Part shown: piece by piece, positions 12,529 to 24,571 of the stretch
Position numbering within the stretch: position 1 is the first letter of the stretch
Layout of the letters: every line of letters starts with the position of its first letter
Source of the DNA: Arbacia lixula
Lineage: Eukaryota > Echinodermata > Echinoidea > Arbacioida > Arbaciidae
Reading direction: 5' to 3'
Assembly: GCA_963669155.1 (NCBI GenBank)
Contig: OZ022577.1
Location: 9,374,038-9,438,037, forward strand
DNA length: 64,000 nt
The notes under the pieces: generated by a model
Database searches by the model: none
The model's input: only the letters and a program-made list of their open reading frames with translations
Told to the model about the DNA's origin: nothing
Translations under genes and position numbers: made by a program

Positions 12529-12592
12529 AACTACCATGGCAACAGCTGCATGCTCAGAGCTGATTGGCTGGCTCCATGGTAGTTACAGTGTA
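12529..12592. mobile_element. Small palindromic element (AACTACCATGG ends)
   Basis: ACAACTACCATGG on the left pairs with CCATGGTAGTTAC on the right across a ~35-base loop. Probably a tiny MITE or hairpin. Confidence 0.5.
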
Positions 12593-12609
12593 TATGCGAT
12601 GTAGCACTG

Positions 12610-12718
12610 GGGCCATATTCATGAAACCTTACTAGCCTACTTTGTTACTAAATATGCATGCAGCTGAATGCACTTTAGTAACCTTCAAGGCTAAGTAGGG
12701 TTTCATGAATATGGTCCC
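12610..12718. mobile_element. MITE with ~44-bp TIR (CCATATTCATGAAACC)
   Basis: The left end GGGCCATATTCATGAAACC matches the reverse complement of the right end (GGGACCATATTCATGAAACC). The match continues through TTACTAAA, leaving a very short loop. A diverged left end of the same family appears alone at about 5698-5725. Confidence 0.75.
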
Positions 12719-12837
12719 TGGTCTGTAGGTAAGTGATGTATGTATTTCATAGTCGATTGTGTACTCACTATCAATTTTTTTTTAAAGTCATGTTTTATGT
12801 TTTTACTGATCATGTGAATAGTACAGTGTTGCTAAAC

Positions 12838-12920
12838 AGGAAGTTCTTGGTGTCCCATGGTGATCCATAATCTCCCATACAAAACGTATAGGGCACCATG
12901 AGATACCACTAAGTTCCTTA
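12838..12920. mobile_element. Short inverted-repeat element (CTTGGTG..CATGGTG)
   Basis: AGGAAGTTCTTGGTGTCCCA on the left is an imperfect inverted match of TGAGATACCACTAAGTTCCT on the right. About 83 bases, directly abutting the next element. Confidence 0.45.
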
Positions 12921-13055
12921 AAGGCCACCTCAGATGAAACAATTTGAACCCCATTGTATGACTCTACGACTGGCTGATTTCACATATCCAGTCGTAGGTC
13001 GTAGATCGTAATGACTGTAGAATCTTGGTAAAATTGTGTCGTCTGCAGAGGCCTT
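12921..13055. mobile_element. CGACTGG-family MITE, copy A
   Basis: Ends AAGGCCACCTCAGATGAAAC and GTCGTCTGCAGAGGCCTT form an imperfect inverted repeat. Inside are CGACTGGCTG and CCAGTCGTAGG, then GAATCTTGGTAAAATTGTG. Related copies lie at 44331-44493 and 55556-55712. This copy ends 72 bases before exon 5. Confidence 0.6.
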
Positions 13056-13127
13056 CAGAGCGATACTGTATTTCACAATGGCTGTTCTTTGACTGAAATC
13101 TCCCTCCTTGCACCCCTCGTAACTCAG

Positions 13128-13245
13128 AGCAACTGGACCGCATTGAGGAGGGCATGGACCAGATCAACACTGACATGAGAGAGGCCGAGAAGAACCTCAC
13201 CGGCCTTGAGAAGTGTTGCGGCATCTGCGTCTGCCCCTGGAAGAA
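13128..13245 (+). CDS. SNAP25: SNAP-25 exon 5 (end of SN1 and Cys palmitoylation cluster)
   Basis: 118-bp exon with acceptor CTCAG ending at 13127 and donor GTAAGTAG from 13246. With the base carried from exon 4 it reads (E)[20 protein letters not shown], then [18 protein letters not shown]. This is the end of the first SNARE helix and the membrane-anchoring Cys cluster. The four Cys align with human positions 84, 85, 88 and 90; Trp stands at the position of human Cys92. Vertebrates duplicate this exon as 5a/5b (recalled, also 118 bp). Only one copy is found here, while the preceding exon is duplicated instead. The exon ends with AA, completed to Lys by exon 6. Confidence 0.96.
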
Positions 13246-13308
13246 GTAAGTAGGACTTAGGTTTAAACCCCGGCAGCCTCTGTCTCTTGCTGTGAATGGT
13301 TGGTTGCT

Positions 13309-13495
13309 CAGGGGGGTGTTTCTCCAAGCTGTTCGTAAGTTACGAACGACTTCATGAGCGACTGGTGATCCCTTCTTGTGCTATATGTGATACCACACTT
13401 TGTTCGTTGAGAATCTGATTTAGCACAAGAAGGGATCACCAGTCGTTCGTAAAGTCGTTTGTAACTTACGAACATCTTGGTGAAACACCACCCTG
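13309..13495. mobile_element. 187-bp MITE with ~80-bp TIRs after exon 5
   Basis: The left end CAGGGGGGTGTTTCTCCAAG matches the reverse complement of the right end (CAGGGTGGTGTTTCACCAAG). The pairing continues through GTTCGTAAGTTAC, ACTGGTGATCCCTTCTTGTG and beyond, so most of the element folds into a hairpin. It begins 63 bases after the exon 5 donor. Confidence 0.85.
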
Positions 13496-13548
13496 GTATG
13501 CACTGCTGTAGCCACCACTAAGTGACATACAGTCATAGATTGAGACGG

Positions 13549-13660
13549 CAAGTGCAGGGTAAACATCTTATCTAAGGGTGAAAGCACCAGGTTTTACATT
13601 TTGTATAAGGGTAAAAGCACCAGGTTAAACACCTTGTGTAAGTGTGTAAGCACCAAGATA
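13549..13660. repeat. ~36-bp tandem repeat, 3 units (AAGCACCAGGTT)
   Basis: Three diverged units containing AAGGGTGAAAGCACCAGGTT / AAGGGTAAAAGCACCAGGTT / AAGTGTGTAAGCACCAAGAT. Confidence 0.65.
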
Positions 13661-14976
13661 ACCCGGGACCTGCCAGGGTGACATATTGAACATATCTCAA
13701 CATATCGTTCTATCCTATCACCCTGGAAGAGCACTTATCACGGATTGTACATTTTCTTTCTCTATTTCTATATTTACTATCGTGAATCCCATATAAATGC
13801 ACTCATAAACAAAGCCACTCTCTCAGAATTAGTTTTTTTATTTTGTTTAATTGTCGCACTTGGAGCTCATAATGTAATTAGCAATCGTGGTCATAGACAC
13901 TTGAAAAAACAAAACATTTGATCTTGGCTGAAAATAGCCTAATTAACCTTCTCTCCCATATCTCACTGATGTAACTCCAGCATTTCTTATTCCACATGAT
14001 AGCTGGAGGTGACCCTCACATCTTCTGAGTAGGTCATTCTATTTTTAGAAGATGCTTTCATTAAGCGCTCTTCTTCTTCAGTATAGAAAGCAGTGTCATG
14101 TAATGAGAGCTGACATTTTGTAACCTTAATGACATTTTGCACTGAATTTTATCAGATGAGTGATTGTTTAATGTGTGTGTGTGTGTTTGATTGTGTGTTT
14201 GTGGCAAACTAGTACAAATTATTAAATATATTGAAAGTAAGTTCATCTGATCTGACCATGAGTGTGTGTTCTTCATCACTTCTCAAAAAAGTTCCATAAG
14301 TTAAGATGTGCTTGTTAAAAACAAATAAGGTTATATATAGAGAGAAAGAGAATTGGTTATATATATAGAGAGAGAGAGAGAATGGGACAAATGAGATTCA
14401 ATATGTTGTGGCTTCTGTGCCTCACAAAAAGCTTCTCTAACAGATTTGTGCGTTTCACCATCCTGATGATTCAACTGTGGCCCACTGAGAGTTAAATTAC
14501 AGACCATATCTCTCGTTTGCTCCACTATCATTCCCGAGGACACATTACTGGCCATAACAAAGATTGCCCCACATGTACAAGGAGATTTGCAATAAATGAA
14601 TGCCTTCATATCATGCTGTATGAGACATATACAGTGACCGGGACCTTGATTTTCTATCCGTCCCTCAATCGTGGAATTTGCAAGTATATTGCATGGACTG
14701 TGCTTAAGCGGGTATCCATTGCCTACTGGCCTAGTAGGTGCAGTGATAAAGCGTTAGTGACATATTGCGTTCTTAGCCAAGATTGACTTGATATTGGCGC
14801 TATGATGAAGGGAGACAGATGGGGGGAGGGCCATGCAATGTCCCTGTGCTGTGAAACTCATTCAACCTTCTAGAATCATGGGTGCACAATGTGGTACTAC
14901 ATCCACATGGTTACCTCACCCTCCAATGTGCCGACATTAAAGAGAAGGGGTGGGGCTAGAATATGAGAGCTTTTCA

Positions 14977-15913
14977 GTTGTAAAGCAATCAGTGGGTGAA
15001 TATGTCGACATATATGGCCTCAGTGCAGGTAATAACCATATCAGAAGATATTTATGCATTCTAGGGAAGTGGCTTCAAAGCAGGGGAAGAAGTAATATAC
15101 AGCCATGGTCATTTACAGAACTACTACCGGTTTCGTACACTGTATATAAGTCTATGATAGATGCCAACTCATTTCCATTTGAAAGGAAGGGCTGAGGAGT
15201 GCCATATATTCATAGGATCTGTAATTATGGTTGAACTATTCTGCTATTGTCGTAGGTCTCATTGTTTTGATTTCAAAAACTCACAGTATATCACTTTGAA
15301 ATGGTTTATTCAAGTGATCCCAAATTCAAACTGCTAAGAGGTCACGGCGGAACAGTTTTCTTGACTACCTGTAATCCCTGCTCTAGGAGTTTTGTGTATT
15401 TATTGTGCAAAAATGCATCAAAATTGCAGATAAAAGGGCCAAATTCACAATGGCGCTTTAAAATTGATAAGTGTAGTAAATCTGGACTAACTATATGGTA
15501 TGTCAATAAAAAACATGCAGCATTATTGATTCAATATCATTGATTTTTATTTGATTGGTATATTGAGTTTGTCCACATAATGATTACAGCAAATGATCAA
15601 TGATTTTGTGACAGCATCAAATCATTTGTTTTGCCCCACATGAAGTTAGTCTACATTTAGTATACAGTCTAAATGAAACCACCATTGTAAATATGGGCCA
15701 AAGAGTTGTAAAGGAATGGGTTGCCATCTACCATAGATGTTTGCACACTATATATAAAAGACAGTTCTGCAAACTGCCAGGGTTGTTCATAACTTCTTCT
15801 TCTAAGATGAAGCCCCTTCTCTAGATTGCACTGATTACTTCTGAAGACACTCAGTACTTGCACTAAAGCCATACATGCCCACATGTAAGGACAACTGATT
15901 TCCTTTTTACAAT
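14977..15913. mobile_element. Long inverted-repeat (fold-back) element
   Basis: The left arm (about 14977-15240) and the right arm (about 15645-15913, reversed) share CAGTTGTAAA, TATGGC(C/T)T(C/T)AGTGCA, GGGCTTCA or GGCTTCA, and TCTATG(A/G)TAGATG(C/G)CAAC blocks with many substitutions. Old age is suggested by roughly 70-75% similarity by eye. The ~400-base centre has no coding signal. Confidence 0.55.
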
Positions 15914-16607
15914 TTCATTGTAAACATCTCAAAATAGAGCTTGGTGTTTGAGGTCATATGCTAGCCTTGCGTGACAGCCTTGATAAATCCATCTGATGTG
16001 GAAACCCCTCAGGGCTTGTTTTTGAAGATTTGTTCAAAATCAAACTTTCTTAGTTGATATAGTCATGAGTACTGCATGCAGCTCAGTAATGACGTACTGG
16101 TTATGATGAGTATATTGTCAGCGTTTTCATGACCCATCAAATCTGTGTGCTGTGTACTCACTGTATGGATTCAATGGATTTGATTTACGACATCTGGATA
16201 TTTTTGTATTCTGCTCTGTTCTTTTTTTTAGAACATACTGATTTCTGTCTCAGTATGATTATATAGACAAATTCAGTTCTTCCCTTTGAATTAAACAGTA
16301 ACAAAGGAACGCATGTCTAATAAAAGTAAGAACCTAATAGAGTATAGTATAAGACTACTTGTGGGTCTGGGCTTACAAAAGTATAGTAATTCACTGTTTG
16401 CTGGAGGACATATGAATCCCACACATACTGTTTTCAGATGAAATATGAACAGAGGTATAAAATGTTGCACAAGATGACAAATGTTTTTTTCCCCCTTGTA
16501 ATTTAAAATAGAATTAAAAATTCATTTTTAAAGTGTAAAAGTGTTGTCAATTTGAAAATGAGAGTAACTATTACTTATGCTTTTAAAAGGATCTTGTTGT
16601 GAATTCA

Positions 16608-16917
16608 TTAACCCTCTCAGTCCCACAGTTAGTGTATTGTGTTGTATTTTAAATGGGACTCTCAATTGATGGTACTGAGAGGGTTTACAAATCTGATTTT
16701 TAAAAGTGTTGCCAAATTGAAAACTAGATTAAGTATTAGTTTTGCTTTCAAAAGACTCTGGTTGTGAATAAGTTCAACCTTTCAGTGCTATAGGTGTGTG
16801 CCATGTTCGAGAAGTCCCTAACTTGGTACAGAGAGTGTTAACCCTGATAGTCCCATAGGTGATAAACTGTGTTGTAATTGACGCAGCACTATGATTGATT
16901 GGTACTTATAGAGTTAG
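16608..16917. mobile_element. Cluster of three TTAA-flanked mini-MITEs (CCCTCTCAGT ends)
   Basis: The best copy is 16608-16687: TTAA, CCCTCTCAGTCCC, ~45 bases, GGTACTGAGAGGG, TTTA. Two more diverged copies follow at about 16770-16841 and 16838-16917, and the neighbouring sequence (AAAGTGTTG..AATTGAAAA) is duplicated too. A TTAA target and CCC-starting ends are the hallmark of piggyBac-type transposition. The assignment is by ends only. Confidence 0.6.
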
Positions 16918-17282
16918 CAAACTGCAGCCATAGTGACGGTGAGGGATGACCGTTCCTTTACCTTCCCTGGGTCAGTAGGCAGGCATGTAGTCAGACCGTG
17001 ACCAACATATGCCATGCCCCTCCAGACATCTCAACCAAACAGTCTCTCACCAGACCTCTCTCATCCCTACACACAACTGTTCTGGTATCCAACAACAGCA
17101 GTTACCACCCTCAATTTCCTAATAGAGATATGAAATACAGAGCGCCCTCGAGGGCCAGTTTTCAAGCCTGATGTCACGGAAGAAACAGTCATTTTTTCCC
17201 CTGAGGAACATTTTGTTCTCTTTCTTTAAATAGATTGACACACATTTATATTTTCTCTTCCTTGCGTGTTGAGGGTGGTGGT

Positions 17283-17700
17283 GGGGGGGGGGGGGGGGGA
17301 TTTCCTTGCACTTTTTTTTTTCAAGATAACTTTATTAGCCATTCAGAAACGATAAAGGTATATAAACAGAGAAAGCCTACTAGGTCGTATAACAACATCA
17401 ATTTCAAATGTAGGGCGTAAAACACAGTCACAACAAAAACATGATATGCTTACTATACAAGTGTTACACGTACAGAAATAGAATACTGTCTGTTCATTTG
17501 AGAACATGAGAGAAACAAACATGGTGGTTATCCTGCATTCATGGTTATCCACCATACTGTACACGGTTAATATTTTGTTTACTTTAAACTTAAGAGGAAA
17601 CAATAGAACTACTTTTCTCAACGGCAGTGACTACAGCAAATGTCTTAGAAATTGCGAGAAATTAATGTTAACACAATATGTGTACGTAATGTACCCAGCA
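17283..17700 (-). mobile_element. Possible retroelement 3' end (minus strand) beside poly-G
   Basis: On the minus strand, sequence ending ..GGCTAATAAAGTTATCTTG is followed by ten A (17312-17321 as T on +). It resembles the 3' end of a reverse-transcribed RNA with an AATAAA signal. A long poly-G run follows on the + strand at 17282-17299. The body (17340-17700) has a 92-codon minus-strand ORF without recognisable RT motifs. Only the tail is suggestive. Confidence 0.3.
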
Positions 17701-18757
17701 TGGCTTTTAACATAATTAGCAAGGAAATGTTTAAATCTATTTACTTCTGTGAAACACGAAACTCAGTTCAGGAAATTTTAAATATAAATAATTTGATATG
17801 AAATATGATGAGGTAATCTCTGTTTGACTCCATTTGTTTCTTTTCAGGGAGTAAACATTGCTATAGGCGCAGTGGGGAATTATGGCGTCAATTTCAAATG
17901 ATATCTGTAACAGATATTTAGATTTTCCATTTTCTATTGGATTGTAGTAGAATGCTCAAGAACGAGGTAATGTTTATACTGCTGGCAACATGAAGCCAGC
18001 AAATCACTTCTCTATAGTTCAGACTCCCTGAATGACTGATAAACAAGCCACCACGCCGATGGCGCAATCTGAGTGGTCATGCCTTGTTACTCTCTGCCCA
18101 GCGGTCAGCCCACAGGGATGGGGATCATTGGAGGGAGAAACAAGCCCTGCTTGACCCTATTGGTTGATGTCGGTCATCAGATGGCTAGACAGAGTAGGAC
18201 CAGAATACTTTGCACTTTGATTTGTTCATTTCGCTATTTCCCCTTACATTACCAGCCCTAGAAAACTCCATTGACATACTTCACACGTCATGCCCATGGA
18301 ACTGAGAAATTTAATTAATGACTTTGATATTGATATAGTAAGCTGGTTTGAGCAATAATAACAATCTTGTAATTTATTGATTTAATTTAAGTAGAACCTC
18401 ACATTTTGTAAGATTATAATAATGATGCACCTAACATGATATGAATATTTGAGAAAGTTAAGTGTTTAATATTCATTGATTCATTGATTGAAGTGTTTAT
18501 TTGTTTGTTGATTTATTTATTCATTTATTACTCAATTATTTTTTTTATTTATTTAATTGATTATGCATTCAAACAACTTGATGTCAAGTCATACATGAAA
18601 ATATTTCATTGTCTACCATACAATTCTACAAAATGTGTTAGGGTGTTTATGTAAATCCTTCTGTTGGTTTAGACTGTATCTCAATAATATTTGAGTGAAA
18701 GAGGTGAGAAAAAGATCTTTGGACTCTCATGCAGACACATATCCCCCATGCTTTACC

Positions 18758-18762
<5 letters not shown>

Positions 18763-18804
<42 letters not shown>

Positions 18805-18957
18805 GAGGGGGGGGGGGCGGACAGAGAGAGAGGGGGGGGGATGGTGGGGGAGATGGTGGTTTGGGGCATTAACCTACATGTAAGTACTACATATTTGAGT
18901 GGGAGAGAGAGAGAGGTAGAGATGGACAAACAGGAAGAAAGGGGGGGGGGGGGGGCG
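18763..18957. repeat. (GA)n and G-rich purine tract
   Basis: (GA)n at 18763-18793, then long G runs separated by A, and a second G run at 18941-18954. Polypurine on the sense strand, opposite to the other large tracts of this gene. Confidence 0.9.
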
Positions 18958-19845
18958 CAAAAAACAGAAAAATGAAAAGGGAGAAAAAGAGACAGGCAGG
19001 TGAATACAGAAACACAGAAAAGTAGAGAGAAAAAAAGGATGTACCTATTCCTTTCATAATTTATTAGGTTTGTTGTCTGATTCAGAGTTCCTCCAAGCAA
19101 TCTGACATCTCGCTTTCCTTTGGGCTTACAATTGTCTAGATAATTTGATTGATTGGTTGTGCACGTATGATAGCAATATAATCAAAAGTTTACATTGATG
19201 AGCAGGAAAGGGAAATTATTATATCTTGTAAAGAAATTACTATGGAAGTGATAAAAATATCACAGGTTTTACTTGCTGCATTCACACACAAACAACAATG
19301 TTAATTTGGATGCACCTGACAAAAACTTTACTTTGTGTGACTTTAAAATCATATTTGATAAGAGGTAAAAATGGTTAACTTTGCAAAGCAGTTGTCCAAT
19401 TGAAATAAAAATTTAGGGCAGAGCATTATTCAAAAAACACACAATTTTTTTCGCTTGTTTGTTTAAAAGTTGAGATGGTATAACTGTCAACTTAAAAGCC
19501 ATTTGACTCTCTTACTCTGTATCAAGGATGGATCAAGAAACATCAGCTATTGCTCCTAAATTCTAACAGACTAATTGTTCAATTGAGTGCAACGGATTTG
19601 AAAGCCGTTCCATTTTGAAGGTAGATCGTCCGTCTCTGCCGTAAACACAGTGTCTCTTTCGGTCAAAGCCTGCACTGCGTTTGTGAGAGCAGTACGCAAT
19701 TAACATCCAGCGGGGCTGAGCGTATCGGTGCAGCGCCTGATGGATCTAGGCCCTCAGGCCCGCAGTGAGCGAAGGCACACGGTTTACTGATCTACCTGTC
19801 TAGGTTGCAGGAAGAAGAGATTTGTCTTCTCGCTCTGCCATTTTT

Positions 19846-19855
19846 TTTCTTTCTC

Positions 19856-19924
<69 letters not shown>

Positions 19925-20352
19925 GTGGCTCCCTCTCTTTCTCCTTTCTTTATGTATTTTTATTTCTCTTTCTACCTCTATTGAGACTCTCACTCTCTCT
20001 TGCTTTTGTTCTCTATGCCTTTTTGTTCTCACTTTCTCTCTTTTATTTTCTCTCTCTCTCTCTCTCTTTCTCCGTCTTTGTCTCTATCTTTCCCTTTATC
20101 TTTCTCCTTTTTTGCTACCATTCTCTCTCTTTCTTGTTTATTATTTCTTTCTTTCTTTTTTTCACTCTCCATCTCCCCATCTTTCTCTCTCTTTACATTT
20201 CTTTTTACATTTCTTTCTACTTTATCGCTCCCTCACTTCCTCTTTTATTTTCTTTCTATCTCAATTCTCTTTCTGTCTCTCTTTCTGTCTCTCCTTTTCT
20301 TGTGCGTTCTCTCCTTTGATCTCTGTCTCTCTCAATCATTCTCACTCTCTCT
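19846..20352 (+). repeat. Polypyrimidine (CT)n tract, ~500 bp
   Basis: Near-pure C/T on the sense strand with a (CT)n core at about 19852-19924. It ends in CTCTCTGAGAGAG, a short palindrome. Long Ser/Leu/Phe ORFs are repeat artefacts. Confidence 0.95.
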
Positions 20353-21395
20353 GAGAGAGTATCAGTGGATCAGTATTGCTCAGGTCAAGGTAGTGTATAT
20401 TAGTGTTCTTTTTTATAGGCGAGTGTTAGTAACCCCACTTTTATCCACAGTGTGTGGGCATCTGCATGCAGCTGTCATTGTTATATTTATGAATTACTTA
20501 AGAGTGAGCAAAGATTGGACTATTTAAAGAGTTTCATAAAAATTGAGGTTCTTCACCTTTTGTGAAATTAGCTTGATTTGTTCTTGCTGTAAATTGTAAT
20601 GTGCGAGACCATCCATCATGCTATTTTTGCTTCTTCCGTGTTTGGAAGGTAGATTTATTTGAATTCATCTTCCCTTTAAGAATATGAAGTATCACATGAA
20701 TATATATGTCAGATAGCATATAGATAGATATGATTTTGTTTCAATTGAACAATTGCACAGGGTCATTAACATGTAGCTGCACTTATGTTTAAACTGCCTT
20801 TGTTGAAGCCTCTCTGATCTGTAAACATGTCAATTGTCAAATGAGGCATGGGAGAGAGTGTGATAGATGTCAGCACTGCCATGAAATAGTGAAGAAAATA
20901 TGAAGAAAACATCATTAGGATACAATCAAAGTGTTTCAAAGTTGTTCTTTCTCTGTGTTTCTTCAAGAAAGTCTTTCAAGGCTTCCTTAGTAATTAAAAT
21001 CATAATGTAACCTCCATGTGACAATTATTGAGCTTCAAACGGTAAGCTGTGCATATCTTGAGTTTCCTTTAACATGTGTGTATGTTTATCGGTTGATTTT
21101 CATGCTAATGCTCTGGAATGTTCTAGGTGGTTAATACAATCTAAGATGATTGAATGTATTACATTGGAAGAGAACTTGATATGATGATTAGCAAAATGCT
21201 TAAATCTCCATTCATTCTAATTCATCAATCTCATTAATTGATTGATTAGTTTGGGGTTTGTGAACTGGCTTAATGGGAGGAGGGGGCAGTGATGAGAGAA
21301 TAGGTACTATAAAGGTTGAGAGGGAGAGAGGGGAGGGGAGAGGAAAGGGGGAGAGGGAAGCATATATAACTGGGGAGTCAAATAGAGAGAACCCT

Positions 21396-21412
21396 TTACA
21401 CACACACACACA

Positions 21413-21488
<76 letters not shown>
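21396..21488. repeat. (CA)n microsatellite
   Basis: About 46 CA units, broken once by CGCG at 21413-21416. Confidence 0.97.
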
Positions 21489-21492
<4 letters not shown>

Positions 21493-21748
21493 TTCATTTT
21501 CATTTTCTGTCATTTGTTAAAGTTCTTGTTCAAAAATTTACATGCAAATGATATTCAAAGTTAAACACAAAGCATAAATCATTACAAATTAATACATAGC
21601 AATCAAGTTAATTTATATATATACACCTCAAGTGAATACTTGCAGATATTTACATTTATTCATCAGGGGAGAGAACTCCTACAATCCTTCAAAAACAAAA
21701 ACACAAAAGCATGTGGGATTGAAATGAGGGGAAAGTATAACAAAAAAA

Positions 21749-21971
<223 letters not shown>

Positions 21972-23394
21972 CCATCGTCTGAGTAACACTTGAGCGTAGT
22001 GTTGTAGTGAGAAGCAGAGGTGAGAAGCAAGAAAAGGCTTCTGGTATGTTTACGCAGAAACTTCTCCTGGGACATTGGCCAATCGAACGAGGAAAAAAAC
22101 AAACCTGTGTGCCGATTATAAATAGACAGGCCCTATGTTTTCTTTTGCATGGATAGTCTCCACAAAGTGAGCAGGATGGGTATGCTTGTAGGGCAGAGAC
22201 GGCATGCAGGATGAGGGGAAAAATATAAAAGATATTTTTCCAGGCACAGGTAATTTGTGGGGATAGCGAGTTCTGTGTCATGTTTATGCACCGTAATTGA
22301 ATCGCAGTTTGCAAAAAAATGTCTGCATCATGGCTGTGTACTGAATGGAGGAAGAGAGAAGCAAAATATCAATTCAGTGAGCCCATCTGGTCATAATTCC
22401 TTCATTCTAATTGGAAGTGGGTGTTATGCACTAGTAATATTGTGAGGTCATTTATATTTCTGCTCATTTGTCATGAACAAAATAATTTTTCAGACGCAGA
22501 TGAGTGTCGCGTGAATGCTGTAGTCCTAGTAAATATCTATACTACTAAGGGGAACATATTTGTAAAATGAAATTTTGTGAAGGGGACAGTGGATTTTAGT
22601 ATCGCCTATAAAAAAATATATAGCTACAAAACCCAGAAAGCAAATAGGTTATCAGAAAATTCCTCATTAGTTTCCATTTTTTAAACATTTGTGTGAATTA
22701 CAAAAGTGTCAAGGAAAACAGCATAAAATACTGGTAGGTGTTTTACATAAATAGGGAAGAGATACGCCTCAGAGAAAATTAGAGAAACGAAAAAGGACAA
22801 TAACTGAGAATTATATGGCTCGTCAGCTAACAAACAAGATTTAAATAGACTAGCTGATGAAGATACGCAATGCTCACTGTGTATCAAATAAAAGTCTGAG
22901 TCATGCTTTCATTTGAATTATCTCCCTGCACACTACTGATACATCATTCCAAAAAACCAACATCGCTGATTAACTACATCCCAATCACATTACATGCACA
23001 TTATGTTCACATCGGTATCTTCACTCCTATCTCTGCCCAGGAAAACATTTTGTGAGCAGTTTCAATCCCGGCCTCCCCTTTTCCTTAAACTCACCATGTA
23101 AGCCATGTAGACTGTTTGTGTGATGTGCACATACTCTATTGATGGGGTACCAGATTATTGATGTCTCAGTAAATCAATAAGTAAGGGCGGCATGGTCCCC
23201 TCATCTTACAGTCAGATTTATGGGAATTTGAATTGCAAATGGAACCCTTTTCTGGTGAGAATTTAGTACAAGAACTGCCTGGCAACTGACAAGATTTATA
23301 AGGTATAACAGGAGTACAACATATGCATTGTACATGTATCTCTCTGTATTCATGTGTATTGTAAGCACGTGTGTGATTGAGTATGTATGAGTGT

Positions 23395-23414
23395 GTTTGT
23401 GTATGTGTGTTTGA

Positions 23415-23482
<68 letters not shown>

Positions 23483-23518
23483 ATGAATGTGTGTCTGTGT
23501 GTGTGTGTGTGTGTGTGG
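23395..23518. repeat. (GT)n microsatellite
   Basis: (GT)n of about 120 bases with a few A and C interruptions. The strand is opposite to the CA tracts upstream. Confidence 0.95.
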
Positions 23519-24433
23519 GTTGTGCCTCAAACTTGATAATGCAAATTAATTAATTATAACCTTTATTAGGATTTAAATCATGCAAGCTTCATTTAAGGAT
23601 TGGGGATATATATTTACATCTGACAAAGACAAATCATAATCATGTGTAAACCTCAAATGTATAATAATTGTACATCAACATGTGGATAATTAAACAGAGT
23701 ACTATTTTTCATAATACTTAACATTGTATGTGTATGATTCTCATCCTTGCTTGACTTATTCTTTATCTCACTCTTCTACAATATAAAATGAGGCACCAAC
23801 TTGACTAGCTGTTTTTTGGGCATATTGAGTTGTGCTTTCATTAATACCACACTTTCCTTATGTACCATATATTTGAATTCGCAGAAGCTTCTAGTCAGTA
23901 TCCTGAAGTATTAGTAGACAGCCCAGCTTGGAAAGTGATATCTAGCTGTAATTTTGCCTCGGTAATACCGTCATTGGCTAAAGCAAGTAAATAAGCTTTA
24001 GGACCGCAATCATGGAATAGTTTAGGAAAAGTTCAGCTTCTACGTAGAGTTGTAGACTATAAAGAGAGATGCGATTGCCACTTTAAATTCAACCAGAATT
24101 CTGTACTGTATGGAGCATTGCAATTGGTTTATACCTAACATCTTTCCATTGATCTTCCTATGCTTTTGCATATCTTTTCTTTATTATTTTTACTATTTAC
24201 TAATCTTTATAACTTACTTGAATGTATCTAATTTTAACTTTATTGTCCTATGTATTAAATGAACACATTTGGGAAAAGCTTGTGATGATATTGTAAGTGT
24301 GAATGTGTCATCAATTATTGCTAATGTATGGATTATAAATGAGTTTTTGGATCACATGTACCTCATTAATCATCACACGTACCTCATTAATCATCTTGGT
24401 TTTGTATTTCCTCTCTCTCTCACCACATGGCAG

Positions 24434-24571
24434 ATTGGGCAACTTTGAGAAAGGTGATGACTATAAGAAGACATGGAAGGGAAACGATGATGGCAAAATC
24501 AACTCCTCTCAACCAATGAGAATGGAGGACAATCGGGACGGCTGCGCGGGCAACGCAACTATGATCACAAG
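24434..24571 (+). CDS. SNAP25: SNAP-25 exon 6 (linker between SNARE helices)
   Basis: 138-bp exon with acceptor GGCAG ending at 24433 and donor GTTTGT from 24572. It reads (K)LGNFEKGDDYKKTWKGNDDG followed by KINSSQPMRMED and NRDGCAGNATMIT(R). It corresponds to the loop joining the two helices of SNAP-25. The KKxWGNNxDG-like part (KKTWKGNDDG) is the conserved core; the rest is variable across animals. The exon ends with AG, completed to Arg by exon 7. The donor GTTTGT is weak compared with the gene's other donors. The last ~22 bases of the exon plus the start of the intron are tandemly duplicated downstream. Confidence 0.94.

Larger units (their letters stand above)
3824..13127. other. SNAP-25 intron between exon 4B and exon 5
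   Basis: 9.3 kb intron. It holds a C-rich tract, two sets of ~40-bp tandem repeats, a fold-back element, a long polypyrimidine tract, a 527-bp inverted-repeat element, a telomere-like patch and a run of MITEs just before exon 5, each listed separately. The remaining stretches (about 5040-5690, 8542-9778, 10306-11582 and 11655-12253) show only AT-rich non-coding DNA. Confidence 0.6.

Noticed and set aside
12964..13327. Two minus-strand ORFs overlapping exon 5
   Set aside because: Antisense shadows of the well-supported SNAP-25 exon and adjacent MITEs.
14700..14790. tRNA-like wording (GTAGGTGCAGTGATAAAGCG)
   Set aside because: No acceptor stem, anticodon loop or B box could be drawn.
15301..15543. 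80-codon ORF inside the fold-back element
   Set aside because: No similarity to a transposase or other protein that I recognise; length compatible with chance.
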